In this document: positions 15,776 through 22,414 of the stretch, one piece after another
Layout: the number at the start of each line of letters is the position of its first letter
Position numbering within the stretch: position 1 is the stretch's first letter
DNA from: Paracoccaceae bacterium
Lineage (GTDB): Bacteria > Pseudomonadota > Alphaproteobacteria > Rhodobacterales > Rhodobacteraceae
NCBI GenBank assembly: GCA_003561595.1
Contig: PWWF01000290.1
Coordinates: 1-22,414 of the forward strand
Length of the DNA stretch: 22,414 nucleotides
Direction of reading: 5' to 3'
Position numbers and translations under genes: made by a program
The notes under the pieces: model-generated
Told to the model about the DNA's origin: nothing
The model's input: the letters and a program-made list of their open reading frames with translations, nothing else
Database searches by the model: none

Positions 15776-15794
15776 CTATGCGCCGGGCGCATAG
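15776..15794. promoter_or_regulatory. perfect 19-bp palindrome between divergent efp and the DUF6280-type gene
   Basis: CTATGCGCCGGGCGCATAG has 9-bp perfect arms around one G. It lies in the 198-bp gap between the two start codons, 91 bp from efp and 88 bp from the other gene. It could be an operator for a dimeric regulator, or a hairpin in a leader RNA. A second, looser pair (CGCCTTT 15803-15809, AAAGGCG 15831-15837) lies alongside. Confidence 0.5.
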
Positions 15795-15882
15795 GAGACA
15801 TGCGCCTTTGACGTAGCGAATCAATAAGAAAAAGGCGTATGCCGGTTCGAGCGGTGAATGCAAGAGCAAGAACAAGGACTGA

Positions 15883-16206
15883 ATGATGTTTGACGCAGCA
15901 GATGGAACGGCCTTTACGCATGAGCAAGGCGCACGCGCCCGCAAACTGTTTGCGGCCGTGGTACTGGCCGCTCTGGATGACGCGATCGCCGATGACAAGA
16001 AATACGGCAACGGCCCCGAGCAGATCGCCCGTTGGGCGCGCTCGCGCGATGGTCGCGAAGTGCTGAGCTGTGCGGGCATCGACCCCAATGAGCGTGTCGT
16101 CTCCGGTCTGATGGAATTCGTGGCCAAGGGTGTGCGCACCTCTGTCGCGCTGTCGCGCGAGGAAAGCGAACGGCGCAACGCAGCGGCGGCAGCCGAAGCG
16201 GCCTGA
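15883..16206 (+). CDS. DUF6280-type conserved small protein, function unknown
   Basis: A 107-residue soluble, probably helical protein with no signal peptide or membrane segment. I recognise it as the small protein annotated DUF6280 in Rhodobacterales: the block from [20 protein letters not shown] through [20 protein letters not shown] and [19 protein letters not shown] is, as I recall, almost invariant in the order. One Cys (CAGIDP) is present, and the tail is Ala/Glu-rich ([11 protein letters not shown]). ATG 15883 follows AAGGA with 4-nt spacing; ATG 15886 has better spacing and would shorten it by one residue. The gene diverges from efp and ends at a strong bidirectional hairpin. No function is known to me; strong conservation would suggest an essential or regulatory role. 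Confidence 0.88.
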   Translation: MMFDAADGTAFTHEQGARARKLFAAVVLAALDDAIADDKKYGNGPEQIARWARSRDGREVLSCAGIDPNERVVSGLMEFVAKGVRTSVALSREESERRNAAAAAEAA

Positions 16207-16224
16207 TCGTCAGACCGCAACTAT

Positions 16225-16260
16225 CAAAGGCCCCGCGCAACTATTTGCGCGGGGCCTTTG
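16225..16260. terminator. bidirectional hairpin terminator between convergent genes
   Basis: CAAAGGCCCCGCGCAA (16225-16240) and TTGCGCGGGGCCTTTG (16245-16260) form a perfect 16-bp stem with a CTAT loop. The outer arms end in A-rich/T-rich triplets and a further CTTTGC follows on the plus strand. The position between the convergent DUF6280-type gene (stop 16206) and the isomerase gene (stop 16285) fits termination from both sides. Confidence 0.8.
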
Positions 16261-16284
16261 CTTTGCTCAGGCGGGGCTGGCAGG

Positions 16285-16887
16285 TCAGGGCTGTGCGGGC
16301 ACGCCCAGATGCGCGGCCAGAAAATCCAGCCGGTCCTGCCCCCAGAACCGCGCCTCATCAGCGATGAAAAAGGGCAGGCCGAACACACCCGCGGCGACCC
16401 CCTCTTCCAGATTGCGGGGATAGATCTCTGCGCCCTGAATCATGCCGCTGAAGCTCAGCGCCGGGTCGAAACCGGTCGCGCTCAGGCAATCGCGGATCAC
16501 CTCATCCTCTGCGATGTTGCGGTCCTCTTCCCAGCAGGCGCGGGTCAGCGCATGGACCAGCGGGCCGACATCGCCACCCGCTTCCTGCGCGGCGATGATG
16601 GCATAGGACGCGGGCGCCGGGTTGGTCGGGAAATGCGCGGGCCGCAGCTTCAGCGGCACCTGCAACCGCGCGGCCCAGCGTTCCAGTTCCTGCAACCGGT
16701 ATGCCTGACGGCTTTCATGACGCTCGGCCAGCACCTTGCCCCCCGTGCGCTGGAACAGGGCCGTCGGGTCCAGCGGTTTGTAGCGGATTGTGGCGCCTGC
16801 GGCCCGTGCAATCTGCGCCGGACGAGCGCCTGCCAGATGGGTCCAGGGCGAGATCGGGCTGAGGTAGTAATCAATATGTGCCATCAT
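16285..16887 (-). CDS. DsbA-superfamily 2-hydroxychromene-2-carboxylate isomerase-like protein
   Basis: A 200-residue thioredoxin-fold protein of the DsbA/kappa-GST superfamily. The N-terminus HIDYYLSPISPWTHLAG places SPxSPW where DsbA has CxxC; the serine (S10 or S13) matches the glutathione-activating Ser of HCCA isomerases, so this is not a disulfide oxidase. The helical insertion includes RPAHFPTNPAPASYAI, and GVFGLPFFIADEARFWGQDRLDF holds the cis-Pro loop and C-terminal helix typical of the family. The substrate is unknown: HCCA isomerases act in naphthalene degradation, but most genomic homologues lack that context and none of those genes is nearby. Two adjacent ATGs (16887, 16884) follow AAAGGA. 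The gene diverges from prs across 87 bp and converges on a strong terminator. Confidence 0.88.
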   Translation of the reverse strand: MMAHIDYYLSPISPWTHLAGARPAQIARAAGATIRYKPLDPTALFQRTGGKVLAERHESRQAYRLQELERWAARLQVPLKLRPAHFPTNPAPASYAIIAAQEAGGDVGPLVHALTRACWEEDRNIAEDEVIRDCLSATGFDPALSFSGMIQGAEIYPRNLEEGVAAGVFGLPFFIADEARFWGQDRLDFLAAHLGVPAQP

Positions 16888-16974
16888 TGTATCCTTTGCC
16901 GGGCAAGGCCGTTTGCAAGACGGTAACGGGGTGATAAGCGGTGTCAACGCTGTGGATTTGCAAGGACCGCCTCC

Positions 16975-17991
16975 ATGATCGAACGCTCGGAACCCAAACT
17001 GATCGCCGGGAATGCCAACCCGCCGCTGGCCAAGGCCATCGCCCGCAGAATGAGCCTGCATCGCGGCATGTCGGTCGCGCTCGTCGATGCGCGGGTCGAG
17101 CGTTTCAATGATGGTGAGGTCTTTGTCGAGGTGTTCGAGAATGTCCGGGGCGAGGACATGTTCATCATCCAGTCGACATCGAAACCCGCGAATGACCATC
17201 TGATGGAACTGCTGATCATCGCGGATGCACTGAAACGGTCCTCGGCGGCGCGGATCACGGCGGTGATTCCCTATTTCGGCTATGCAAGGCAGGACCGCCG
17301 CACCAAGGCGCGCACGCCAATCTCGGCCAAGCTGGTGTCCAACATGATCACGCAAGCGGGGATCGAGCGTATCCTGACGCTGGACCTGCATGCCGCGCAG
17401 ATTCAGGGGTTTTTCGATATTCCGGTCGATAACCTTTATGCTGCGCCGGTCTTTGCACTGGATGTGCAGCATCACTTCAAGGGGCGGCTGGAGGATGTGA
17501 CCATCGTCTCGCCTGATGTCGGTGGGGTCGCGCGGGCGCGCGAACTGGCCAAGCGGCTGGGCTGCGCGCTGGCCATCGTGGACAAGCGCCGCGAGAAAGT
17601 GGGCGAAGTGGCCGAGATGACGGTGATCGGGGATGTGACCGGCAAGACCTGCATCATCGTCGATGACATTTGCGACACGGCCGGGACGCTGTGCAAGGCC
17701 GCCGAGGTGCTGGTCGAGGCAGGGGCGACCGAAGTGCACAGCTACATCACCCACGGGGTGCTGTCCGGCCCCGCGGTCGAGCGGATCACCAAGTCGGTCA
17801 TGAAATCGCTGGTGATCACCGATTCGATCACGCCGACCGAGGCGGTGACGAACGCCCCCAATATCCGCATCGTGCCCACGGCCCCGATGTTTGCCCAAGG
17901 CATCCTGAACACATGGAAGGGCACATCCGTGTCTTCGCTGTTTGACACGGAAACCCTGTCGCCGATCTATGAAGGGCTCTATAGCGGCTGA
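16975..17991 (+). CDS. prs: ribose-phosphate pyrophosphokinase (PRPP synthetase)
   Basis: A 338-residue enzyme that makes 5-phosphoribosyl 1-pyrophosphate from ribose 5-phosphate and ATP, feeding nucleotide, His, Trp and NAD synthesis. Motifs in order: [11 protein letters not shown] (43-53), the ATP-loop residues of FGYARQDRR (101-109), [11 protein letters not shown] with H139, the flexible-loop lysine near K204 in VDKRRE, and the PRPP-binding loop DDICDTAGT (230-238). It is about 20 residues longer than the E. coli enzyme, as in other alphaproteobacteria. ATG 16975 follows AAGGACCGCCTCC, with AAGGA 8 nt upstream. The 87-bp promoter gap contains the 8-bp direct repeat TTTGCAAG (16912-16919 and 16957-16964). 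A long perfect hairpin follows the stop codon by 18 nt. Confidence 0.97.
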   Translation: MIERSEPKLIAGNANPPLAKAIARRMSLHRGMSVALVDARVERFNDGEVFVEVFENVRGEDMFIIQSTSKPANDHLMELLIIADALKRSSAARITAVIPYFGYARQDRRTKARTPISAKLVSNMITQAGIERILTLDLHAAQIQGFFDIPVDNLYAAPVFALDVQHHFKGRLEDVTIVSPDVGGVARARELAKRLGCALAIVDKRREKVGEVAEMTVIGDVTGKTCIIVDDICDTAGTLCKAAEVLVEAGATEVHSYITHGVLSGPAVERITKSVMKSLVITDSITPTEAVTNAPNIRIVPTAPMFAQGILNTWKGTSVSSLFDTETLSPIYEGLYSG

Positions 17992-18009
17992 GCTGCATAT
18001 GGCCTGACG

Positions 18010-18060
18010 CGCCCGTGCAGGGGGCCTCCCACCCACCCGCCCCGGCCCCCTGCACGGGCG
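18010..18060. terminator. 17-bp perfect inverted repeat between prs and nfeD with a G-quadruplex motif in its minus-strand loop
   Basis: CGCCCGTGCAGGGGGCC (18010-18026) and GGCCCCCTGCACGGGCG (18044-18060) are perfect complements. The 17-nt loop between them is C-rich on the plus strand; on the minus strand it reads GGGGCGGGTGGGTGGGA, four G-runs of at least three separated by single bases. It lies 18 nt after the prs stop and 46 nt past the stop of the convergent NfeD-like gene, so either transcript could carry it. There is no T-run. A transcript-end role is inferred from position and stem strength. Confidence 0.7.
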
Positions 18061-18106
18061 CTGGAGATGCCGGGGGCAACATAGCATACGGGCAGAGGCC
18101 AGCGGG

Positions 18107-18427
18107 TCAGTCCTGATCCTTGGGTGGCCTGCGATCTGAGCGGGGCAGCGAATCGAGCGAGTCGAAATCGTTGATATCGCGGTGGGTCTTGCGGCGCAGC
18201 TTGTGCCAGCGCGCAAAGCCCAGCCAGACCGCCAGCCCGACTGCCGCCCAGATCAGCGCCTGCACGAAGATATGCAGCCCCGGAAACATCCAGGTGATCA
18301 GCCCGGTCACCACCGCGCCGATGGCAAAGCCAAGCGCGACATAGGCAGTGGTCAGCATTTCGGCGCCTAGCAGAACGGCGCCGATCAGCCCCCATATCAC
18401 CCAGTCAGGCAGCGCAAACAGGTCCAT
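18107..18427 (-). CDS. NfeD-like short membrane protein
   Basis: A 106-residue inner-membrane protein of the short NfeD (YbbK-like) type. About three hydrophobic segments lie between residues 8 and 72 (VIWGLIGAVLLGAEMLTTAY, GFAIGAVVTGLITWMF, then FVQALIWAAVGLAVWLGF). A short basic and then acidic cytoplasmic tail follows (HKLRRKTHRDINDFDSLDSL). The OB-fold C-terminal domain of longer NfeD proteins is reduced or missing, so this is a truncated form. Such proteins pair with SPFH proteins, and here the SPFH gene ends 4 nt upstream, so the two are almost certainly translationally coupled. The pair is thought to organise membrane microdomains or membrane-protein quality control. ATG 18427 is preceded by GAGG. 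Confidence 0.88.
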   Translation of the reverse strand: MDLFALPDWVIWGLIGAVLLGAEMLTTAYVALGFAIGAVVTGLITWMFPGLHIFVQALIWAAVGLAVWLGFARWHKLRRKTHRDINDFDSLDSLPRSDRRPPKDQD

Positions 18428-18431
18428 GGCC

Positions 18432-19286
18432 TCAGATATCCTTGAGGATCGCTGCCGCCTCGCGGAAGGCGTTGGATGGTCCGCCGGGCAGCATGATCAG
18501 TTTGGCATTGTCGGATTTCGACAGCCCTTCCAGCGCCTCGACCTGCATGCGCGCGGTCTGGAAGGTCAGCGCCTCGCGCGCATTCTCCCCCTCGAGCGAT
18601 GCAGCGATGGCGCGGTTGGCTTCGGCATTGGCCTCGGCAATGGCGCGGATCGCATCGGCCCGGCGCTGCGCCTCATAAAGTTCGCCATCCGCGTTCAACT
18701 CTGCTGCGCGGCGCATACCTTCGGCGCGGGTGATCGCAGCGCGGCGCTCGCGCTCCGCGGCCAGCACCTCTGCCATGGCCTTTTGCGTCGTCTCGTTCAG
18801 TTTCACATCGGTGATTTCCGAGCGCGAGATCGTGATGCCATAGGTCCGGCCCGCATCCTCCAGCGCCTCCAGAAGCGCCACGTTCAGCGACCCGCGATCC
18901 GATTGCACCTGATCCAGTTCCACCTTGCCCAGTTCGGACCGCACCAGCGATTGCACCAGCCCGATCACCAGATTGTCGATGCTGTTGACGCGGAACACTG
19001 CCGCCTCGGGGTTCACGATCCGGTAGACGACCAGAAGCTGCGCCCCGTAAACGACGTTGTCGGCCGACACCACTTCGAGAGAGATATCGTTGAGCACCTG
19101 ATCATTGACCGGCACCTTGGAATGCACCCGGTCGAGGAAGGGGATGATGACATTGACCCCCGCATCCAGCGTGCGCCGATAGGCGCCCAGCCGGGTGACG
19201 ACAAAATTTTCCGATTGCGGCACGATCTTCAGCCCCAGCAGGACGATCAGAACCAGCAGGACCACAAGTGCGAGAACAAGTTCCAT
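18432..19286 (-). CDS. SPFH/Band 7 domain protein (stomatin/QmcA-like)
   Basis: A 284-residue stomatin-like protein. One N-terminal hydrophobic helix (about 3-21, LVLALVVLLVLIVLLGLKIV) anchors it. The SPFH domain (about 22-185) starts VPQSENFVVTRLGAYRRTLDAG and includes NVIIPFLDRV and SSVSADNVVYGAQLLVVYRI-like sequence. An Ala/Glu-rich coiled coil (about 185-255, with AAERERRAAITRAEGMRRAA and EANAEANRAIAASLEGENA) precedes a conserved tail (LIMLPGGPSNA). The sequence fits the QmcA/paraslipin group. The chosen start is ATG 19286, with AGGGG 6 nt upstream and a membrane anchor beginning at once; an in-frame ATG at 19364 would add 26 unrelated residues. It is 43 bp downstream of the transporter gene and 4 bp upstream of the nfeD-like partner. 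Confidence 0.93.
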   Translation of the reverse strand: MELVLALVVLLVLIVLLGLKIVPQSENFVVTRLGAYRRTLDAGVNVIIPFLDRVHSKVPVNDQVLNDISLEVVSADNVVYGAQLLVVYRIVNPEAAVFRVNSIDNLVIGLVQSLVRSELGKVELDQVQSDRGSLNVALLEALEDAGRTYGITISRSEITDVKLNETTQKAMAEVLAAERERRAAITRAEGMRRAAELNADGELYEAQRRADAIRAIAEANAEANRAIAASLEGENAREALTFQTARMQVEALEGLSKSDNAKLIMLPGGPSNAFREAAAILKDI

Positions 19287-19329
19287 GAACGCCCCTTTGC
19301 GCGATGACTGAAAGCTGCTCCAGCTTAAA

Positions 19330-20553
19330 TCACGCGGCCTCGTCCTGTGCAACTCTGCGTGCAAGCAGCATGAGCGAGAGCGCGACGCTCGCGCAGATGA
19401 GCATGCCGGTGATCAGCGGCAGCGGCGTGCCGTCATAGGCCAGCGAGATCGGCAGCGCGATCATGACCGATCCCACGGTCGAGAGTGACATCACCACGGA
19501 TGACCCGATTCCCGCCATATGCCCCAGCGGCAACAGCGCCAGCGCGTTCAGATTGCCGAATGTCAGCCCGATGGAAAAGAAGGCCGAACACATGAACACG
19601 AAGAACAACCCGAAATCCCATGGCGCGGGCAGGTCCAGTTGCAGCAGCCCCAGAAACAGCAGCGACACGCTGGCCTGCCAGGCAAAGGCGCTTGTCGCGA
19701 TCTTCTTCATGCCCAGTCGCATGACCAGCCGCGCATTCACAATGCTGGCCGTACCCGCGACGAGCGCGGTTGCGGCGAACCAGAAGGGAAAGGTGCTGGC
19801 GCGGTCATAGACATCATCAAAGATCATGGGCAGGTTCGACAGCCAGGCAAAGAGCGGCGCAAAGGCAAAGGCCAGCGCCACGACATAGACCATCACTGCC
19901 GGGTTGCTGACAATCTCGACAATCGATGCCCATAGCGCGCGCGGGCGCAGGGGGCGGCGTTTCTCTGGCGGCAGCGATTCCGGCTGGCGCAGCATCAGCC
20001 ACAGCGCCGCCGTGACGCCAAAGACGACGAAGGCCAGAAAGATCAGGCGCCAATCCGACAGCCAGATGATCCCCGCCCCGACTGACGGCGCCAGCGCGGG
20101 CACCAGCACGAACAATGTCATGATGATCGATGTGACACGCGCCATGCTGCGCCCCGCATACAGATCGCGTACCATGGCCGTGGCGACCACGCGGGGCGCC
20201 GCGCCGCCGAACCCTTGCAGCAGGCGTGCGGCCAGCAATGTCTCTATGGACCAGGAATAGATCGCCAGTACCGCCCCGGCCAGATAGATCGCGATCCCCA
20301 CCAGCAATACCGATTTGCGCCCGAACGCGTCCGAGATCGGCCCCCAGACCAGCGTGCCCAGCCCCAGCCCAAGCACAAAGGCCGTGATCACCAATTGCCC
20401 GCGCGCGGGGTTGTCGGGTGACAGTTCCTGCCCGATCGTGGGCAGCGCAGGCAGCATCGCGTCGATGGAAAAGGCCACGGTCGAGATCAGGAGCGCCATC
20501 AGCGCCACGAATTCGCCAAATCCCAGTGGGCGGGTCGGGGTCCATCGGCTCAC
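19330..20553 (-). CDS. Bcr/CflA-type MFS drug-resistance transporter
   Basis: A 407-residue inner-membrane proton antiporter of the major facilitator superfamily with about 12 hydrophobic segments. The N-terminal half fits the Bcr/CflA subgroup: FSIDAMLPALPTIGQEL after helix 1, QLVITAFVLGLGLGTLVWGP, and the motif A loop GPISDAFGRK (71-80). ARLLQGFGGAAPRVVATAMVRDLY is the subgroup's conserved helix 4 to 5 region. Family members export drugs such as bicyclomycin and sulfonamides, or amino acids; the substrate here is unknown. I choose GTG 20553, overlapping the upstream dsbA-like stop as GTGA with AGGA about 8 nt before it. An ATG at 20595 would add 14 residues unlike the family. The gene is embedded in a tightly packed minus-strand cluster. 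Confidence 0.9.
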   Translation of the reverse strand: MSRWTPTRPLGFGEFVALMALLISTVAFSIDAMLPALPTIGQELSPDNPARGQLVITAFVLGLGLGTLVWGPISDAFGRKSVLLVGIAIYLAGAVLAIYSWSIETLLAARLLQGFGGAAPRVVATAMVRDLYAGRSMARVTSIIMTLFVLVPALAPSVGAGIIWLSDWRLIFLAFVVFGVTAALWLMLRQPESLPPEKRRPLRPRALWASIVEIVSNPAVMVYVVALAFAFAPLFAWLSNLPMIFDDVYDRASTFPFWFAATALVAGTASIVNARLVMRLGMKKIATSAFAWQASVSLLFLGLLQLDLPAPWDFGLFFVFMCSAFFSIGLTFGNLNALALLPLGHMAGIGSSVVMSLSTVGSVMIALPISLAYDGTPLPLITGMLICASVALSLMLLARRVAQDEAA

Positions 20554-21188
20554 GTGGCGGTCCTGCCCTGCAGATCGTCGATCACCTCTTGCCACAGCGT
20601 CACGGGCTGGGCGCCCGAGATCGCGTATTCCCCGTTCAGGATGAAACAGGGCACGCCCTGAATGCCGCGCGCGCGGGCATCGCGGTCGGCGTCGCGGACA
20701 AGCTGCGCATCGGCATCGCTGTTCAGCAGGCGCGCGGTCATGGCGCGGTCCATGCCGCAGCCTTCCGCCAGTTCAAGCAGCGTGGCGGCATCGCCGATAT
20801 CGCGCCCCTGCTGGAAATAGGCGCGAAACAGGGTCGAGACGATGGCTGTCTGCCGCCCCTCCAGCCCGGCCCAGTGGATCAGGCGATGGGCGTTCAGCGT
20901 GTTGGGCGTGCGCGTGATCGCAGGCAGATCGAGGGTCAGGCCGGAGTTTTCGGCCGCCTCGACCACCGGGCGATAGGCGTTCAGCACCCCGTCGGCATCG
21001 CCGAATTTCAGTGACATGTATTCGTCGCGCTTCATGCCCTCTGCCGGCATGTCGGGGTTGAGCTGAAAGGGGCGCCAGCGGATATCGAACGGGTGATCGG
21101 GGCGCGATTCCAGCGCCCGGTCCAGCCGCGTCTTGCCGATCAGACACCAGGGGCAGATCGGATCGGACCATATTTCCAGCGGGATCAT
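20550..21188 (-). CDS. FrnE-like DsbA-family oxidoreductase
   Basis: A 212-residue thioredoxin-fold protein of the DsbA superfamily, FrnE subgroup. The active site is C12-P-W-C15 in IWSDPICPWCLIGKTRLDRAL, followed by WRPFQLNPDMPAEGMKRDEY, NTLNAHRLIHWA, and the cis-Pro region ARGIQGVPCFILNGEYAISGAQP with an extra Cys. There is no signal peptide, so it acts in the cytoplasm; FrnE of Deinococcus is a cytoplasmic disulfide isomerase linked to oxidative stress, and related genes lie in some polyketide clusters. ATG 21188 overlaps the stop of the upstream ligase as ATGA, and its own stop overlaps the transporter GTG. The true substrate is not evident. Confidence 0.92.
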   Translation of the reverse strand: MIPLEIWSDPICPWCLIGKTRLDRALESRPDHPFDIRWRPFQLNPDMPAEGMKRDEYMSLKFGDADGVLNAYRPVVEAAENSGLTLDLPAITRTPNTLNAHRLIHWAGLEGRQTAIVSTLFRAYFQQGRDIGDAATLLELAEGCGMDRAMTARLLNSDADAQLVRDADRDARARGIQGVPCFILNGEYAISGAQPVTLWQEVIDDLQGRTAT

Positions 21189-22414
21189 GTGCCTGCCTCG
21201 AAGCTTGTGCGCAGCGCCCGGCGCGACAGTTTGCCATTCGCGCTGCGCGGCAGGCTGGCGCAATGACGGTAGAGGCGCGGCTGCTTGTAGCGCGCCAGCG
21301 CCGTGGCGGCGAACTCCATCAGATCGCTCTCGTTCAACGGGGCCTCTGCGGTGTAAAAGGCCGCGATGATGCTGACACCCTCGCGCGGGCTTACCTCGGT
21401 GCAGGCGATGTCCTGAATGGCGGGGTGGCGGGCAAGCGCCTGCTCGACCTCCAGCGGCGAGACGCGGAAACCGCCTGCATTCATCATGTCGTCATCGCGG
21501 CCCAGATAGGTGATCGCGTCATCCTCGGCCATGCTGACCCGGTCGCCCGTCACGAACCAATCCCCCGTCAGGGGCAGTTCCGGCCCCTCTGCGCCCAGAT
21601 AGCCCAGCATCAGCCCCGGATCGCCCCGGTGCACGGCCAGCATGCCGGGGCTGTTGCGGGTGACGGGCGCGCCATCCTCGCCCAGCACGGCGACCCGGCG
21701 CCCGGCCTGCGGATAGCCTGCGCCCCCCGGCGCGGCAGGGCGGCGCGGCGAGGATGAGATATAGGTCGAACATTCCGACATCCCCAGCGCCTCATAGATC
21801 TCGCACCCGGTCGCGTCCTTCCAGGCGGCGCGCGTGACCTCGGGCAGTTTCTCACCCGCGGACAGGCCGTGGCGCAGATGGGGCAGGTCCAGCTTGCGCC
21901 CGTCCTTCAGCAATTGCCGGTAGACGCCGGGCGCAGCGGCAAAGAGCGTCGCATCGTAGCGGCGCAGCATCAGCCCCAGCGGTGCGCCCGGCGCGGGGAT
22001 CAGCGCGCTGGCCCCGATGGCCCAGGGGTCCATCAGCCCCGTGCCCAGCGTATAGGTCCAGTTGAAGGCACCTGCATGCAGCATCCGGTCCTCGGCGCGC
22101 AGGGCATACCAGTCCTGCCACATCATCTGCCGCGCCCAGATCGCGCGATGGGCATGGACAACCGCGCGCGGGCTGCCGCCACTGCCCGAGGTGTAGATGA
22201 TATAGCCGGGCCGCTCCGGGCTGCCCATATGCCACTCGCAAGCAGGCAGATCATGCATGGCGCGCAACGCGCTCTGGTCCAGCACCGGGGCGGGGTGATC
22301 GGGCAGGGCTACATCTGCGCCCGCCAGCACCAGCGCGGGCGCGGTTTGCTGTGCGATGCGCGTGATCTCGGGGCCGGTCAGTTGGGTCGAGGTCGGGATC
22401 GGCACCAGCCCGGC
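21185..22414 (-). CDS. AMP-binding acyl-CoA synthetase (benzoate-CoA-ligase-like), N-terminus outside window
   Basis: The C-terminal 409 residues of an adenylate-forming enzyme; the frame runs open to the right edge. Motifs: the phosphate loop YIIYTSGSGGSPRAVVHAHR (TSGSGGSPR at fragment residues 75-83), YEALGMSECSTYISS (the A5-like motif), GDWFVTGDRVS with the ribose-binding Asp, the hinge YLGRDDDMMNAGGFRVSPLEVEQ, and the catalytic lysine K395 in SANGKLSRR. Such enzymes activate a carboxylic acid with ATP and transfer it to CoA. The A5 and hinge motifs fit the benzoate/medium-chain acyl-CoA ligase group, but the specificity is not readable from the fragment. The stop overlaps the start of the FrnE-like gene (ATGA), so the two are translationally coupled. 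The apparent in-frame start at 22405 is an internal GTG (Val). Confidence 0.9.
   Translation of the reverse strand, partial: AGLVPIPTSTQLTGPEITRIAQQTAPALVLAGADVALPDHPAPVLDQSALRAMHDLPACEWHMGSPERPGYIIYTSGSGGSPRAVVHAHRAIWARQMMWQDWYALRAEDRMLHAGAFNWTYTLGTGLMDPWAIGASALIPAPGAPLGLMLRRYDATLFAAAPGVYRQLLKDGRKLDLPHLRHGLSAGEKLPEVTRAAWKDATGCEIYEALGMSECSTYISSSPRRPAAPGGAGYPQAGRRVAVLGEDGAPVTRNSPGMLAVHRGDPGLMLGYLGAEGPELPLTGDWFVTGDRVSMAEDDAITYLGRDDDMMNAGGFRVSPLEVEQALARHPAIQDIACTEVSPREGVSIIAAFYTAEAPLNESDLMEFAATALARYKQPRLYRHCASLPRSANGKLSRRALRTSFEAGT

Noticed and set aside
16888..18216. Long minus-strand open frame continuing upstream of the isomerase start, antisense to prs
   Set aside because: It is open only because of GC-rich codon bias opposite prs. 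The family homology begins at the ATG pair 16884/16887, which has its own ribosome-binding site.
1..22414. Defence island, prophage, integrative element or CRISPR system
   Set aside because: All sizeable genes match core metabolic, envelope or transport families. No integrase, transposase, toxin-antitoxin pair, nuclease system or spaced repeat array was seen.

Overview
The window is about 22 kb of GC-rich chromosomal DNA from an alphaproteobacterium, most likely of the Rhodobacterales (Rhodobacteraceae). Four things point there: a Shemin-type 5-aminolevulinate synthase very close to the Rhodobacter HemA sequence and of the same 407-residue length; a CobS cobaltochelatase of the aerobic B12 pathway; a fused PutA without an N-terminal DNA-binding domain, paired with a divergent Lrp-type regulator; and a DUF6280-type small protein I recall from this order. 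Almost every interval is a recognisable gene. I see no tRNA, rRNA, insertion sequence, phage gene or CRISPR array.

Layout. 1-2278: the end of a SixA-like phosphatase overlaps cobC (+), which converges on and overlaps cobS (-). 2363-4932 (-): an M20 metallopeptidase coupled to a cytochrome P450. 5044-6892 (+): a small exported two-cysteine protein, then hemA behind an FNR-like box. 7011-9576 (+): a RodZ-like protein, a clear terminator, then ispG. 9577-9803: a gene-free, hairpin-rich spacer. 9804-13838: putA (-) diverging from putR (+). 13835-15684 (-): efp followed by a multi-domain META/MliC-type periplasmic protein. 15883-16206 (+): DUF6280-type protein and a bidirectional terminator. 16285-17991: a DsbA-superfamily isomerase (-) diverging from prs (+). 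18107-22414 (-): acyl-CoA ligase (cut by the window end), FrnE-like DsbA protein, Bcr/CflA-type transporter, SPFH/stomatin protein and NfeD-like partner, all one direction with very short gaps.

Functionally the region is mainly core metabolism: tetrapyrrole and cobamide synthesis (hemA, cobC, cobS), isoprenoid precursors (ispG), PRPP (prs), proline catabolism (putA/putR), translation (efp) and envelope maintenance (rodZ, SPFH/NfeD, META protein). I find no convincing new multigene system. The most unusual item is non-coding: a perfect 17-bp inverted repeat between the convergent prs and nfeD genes whose 17-nt loop is, on the minus strand, a short-loop G-quadruplex motif. Other items worth checking are two strong palindromes in divergent promoter regions, a P450 with Ala in place of the usual I-helix Thr, and the four-module envelope protein.
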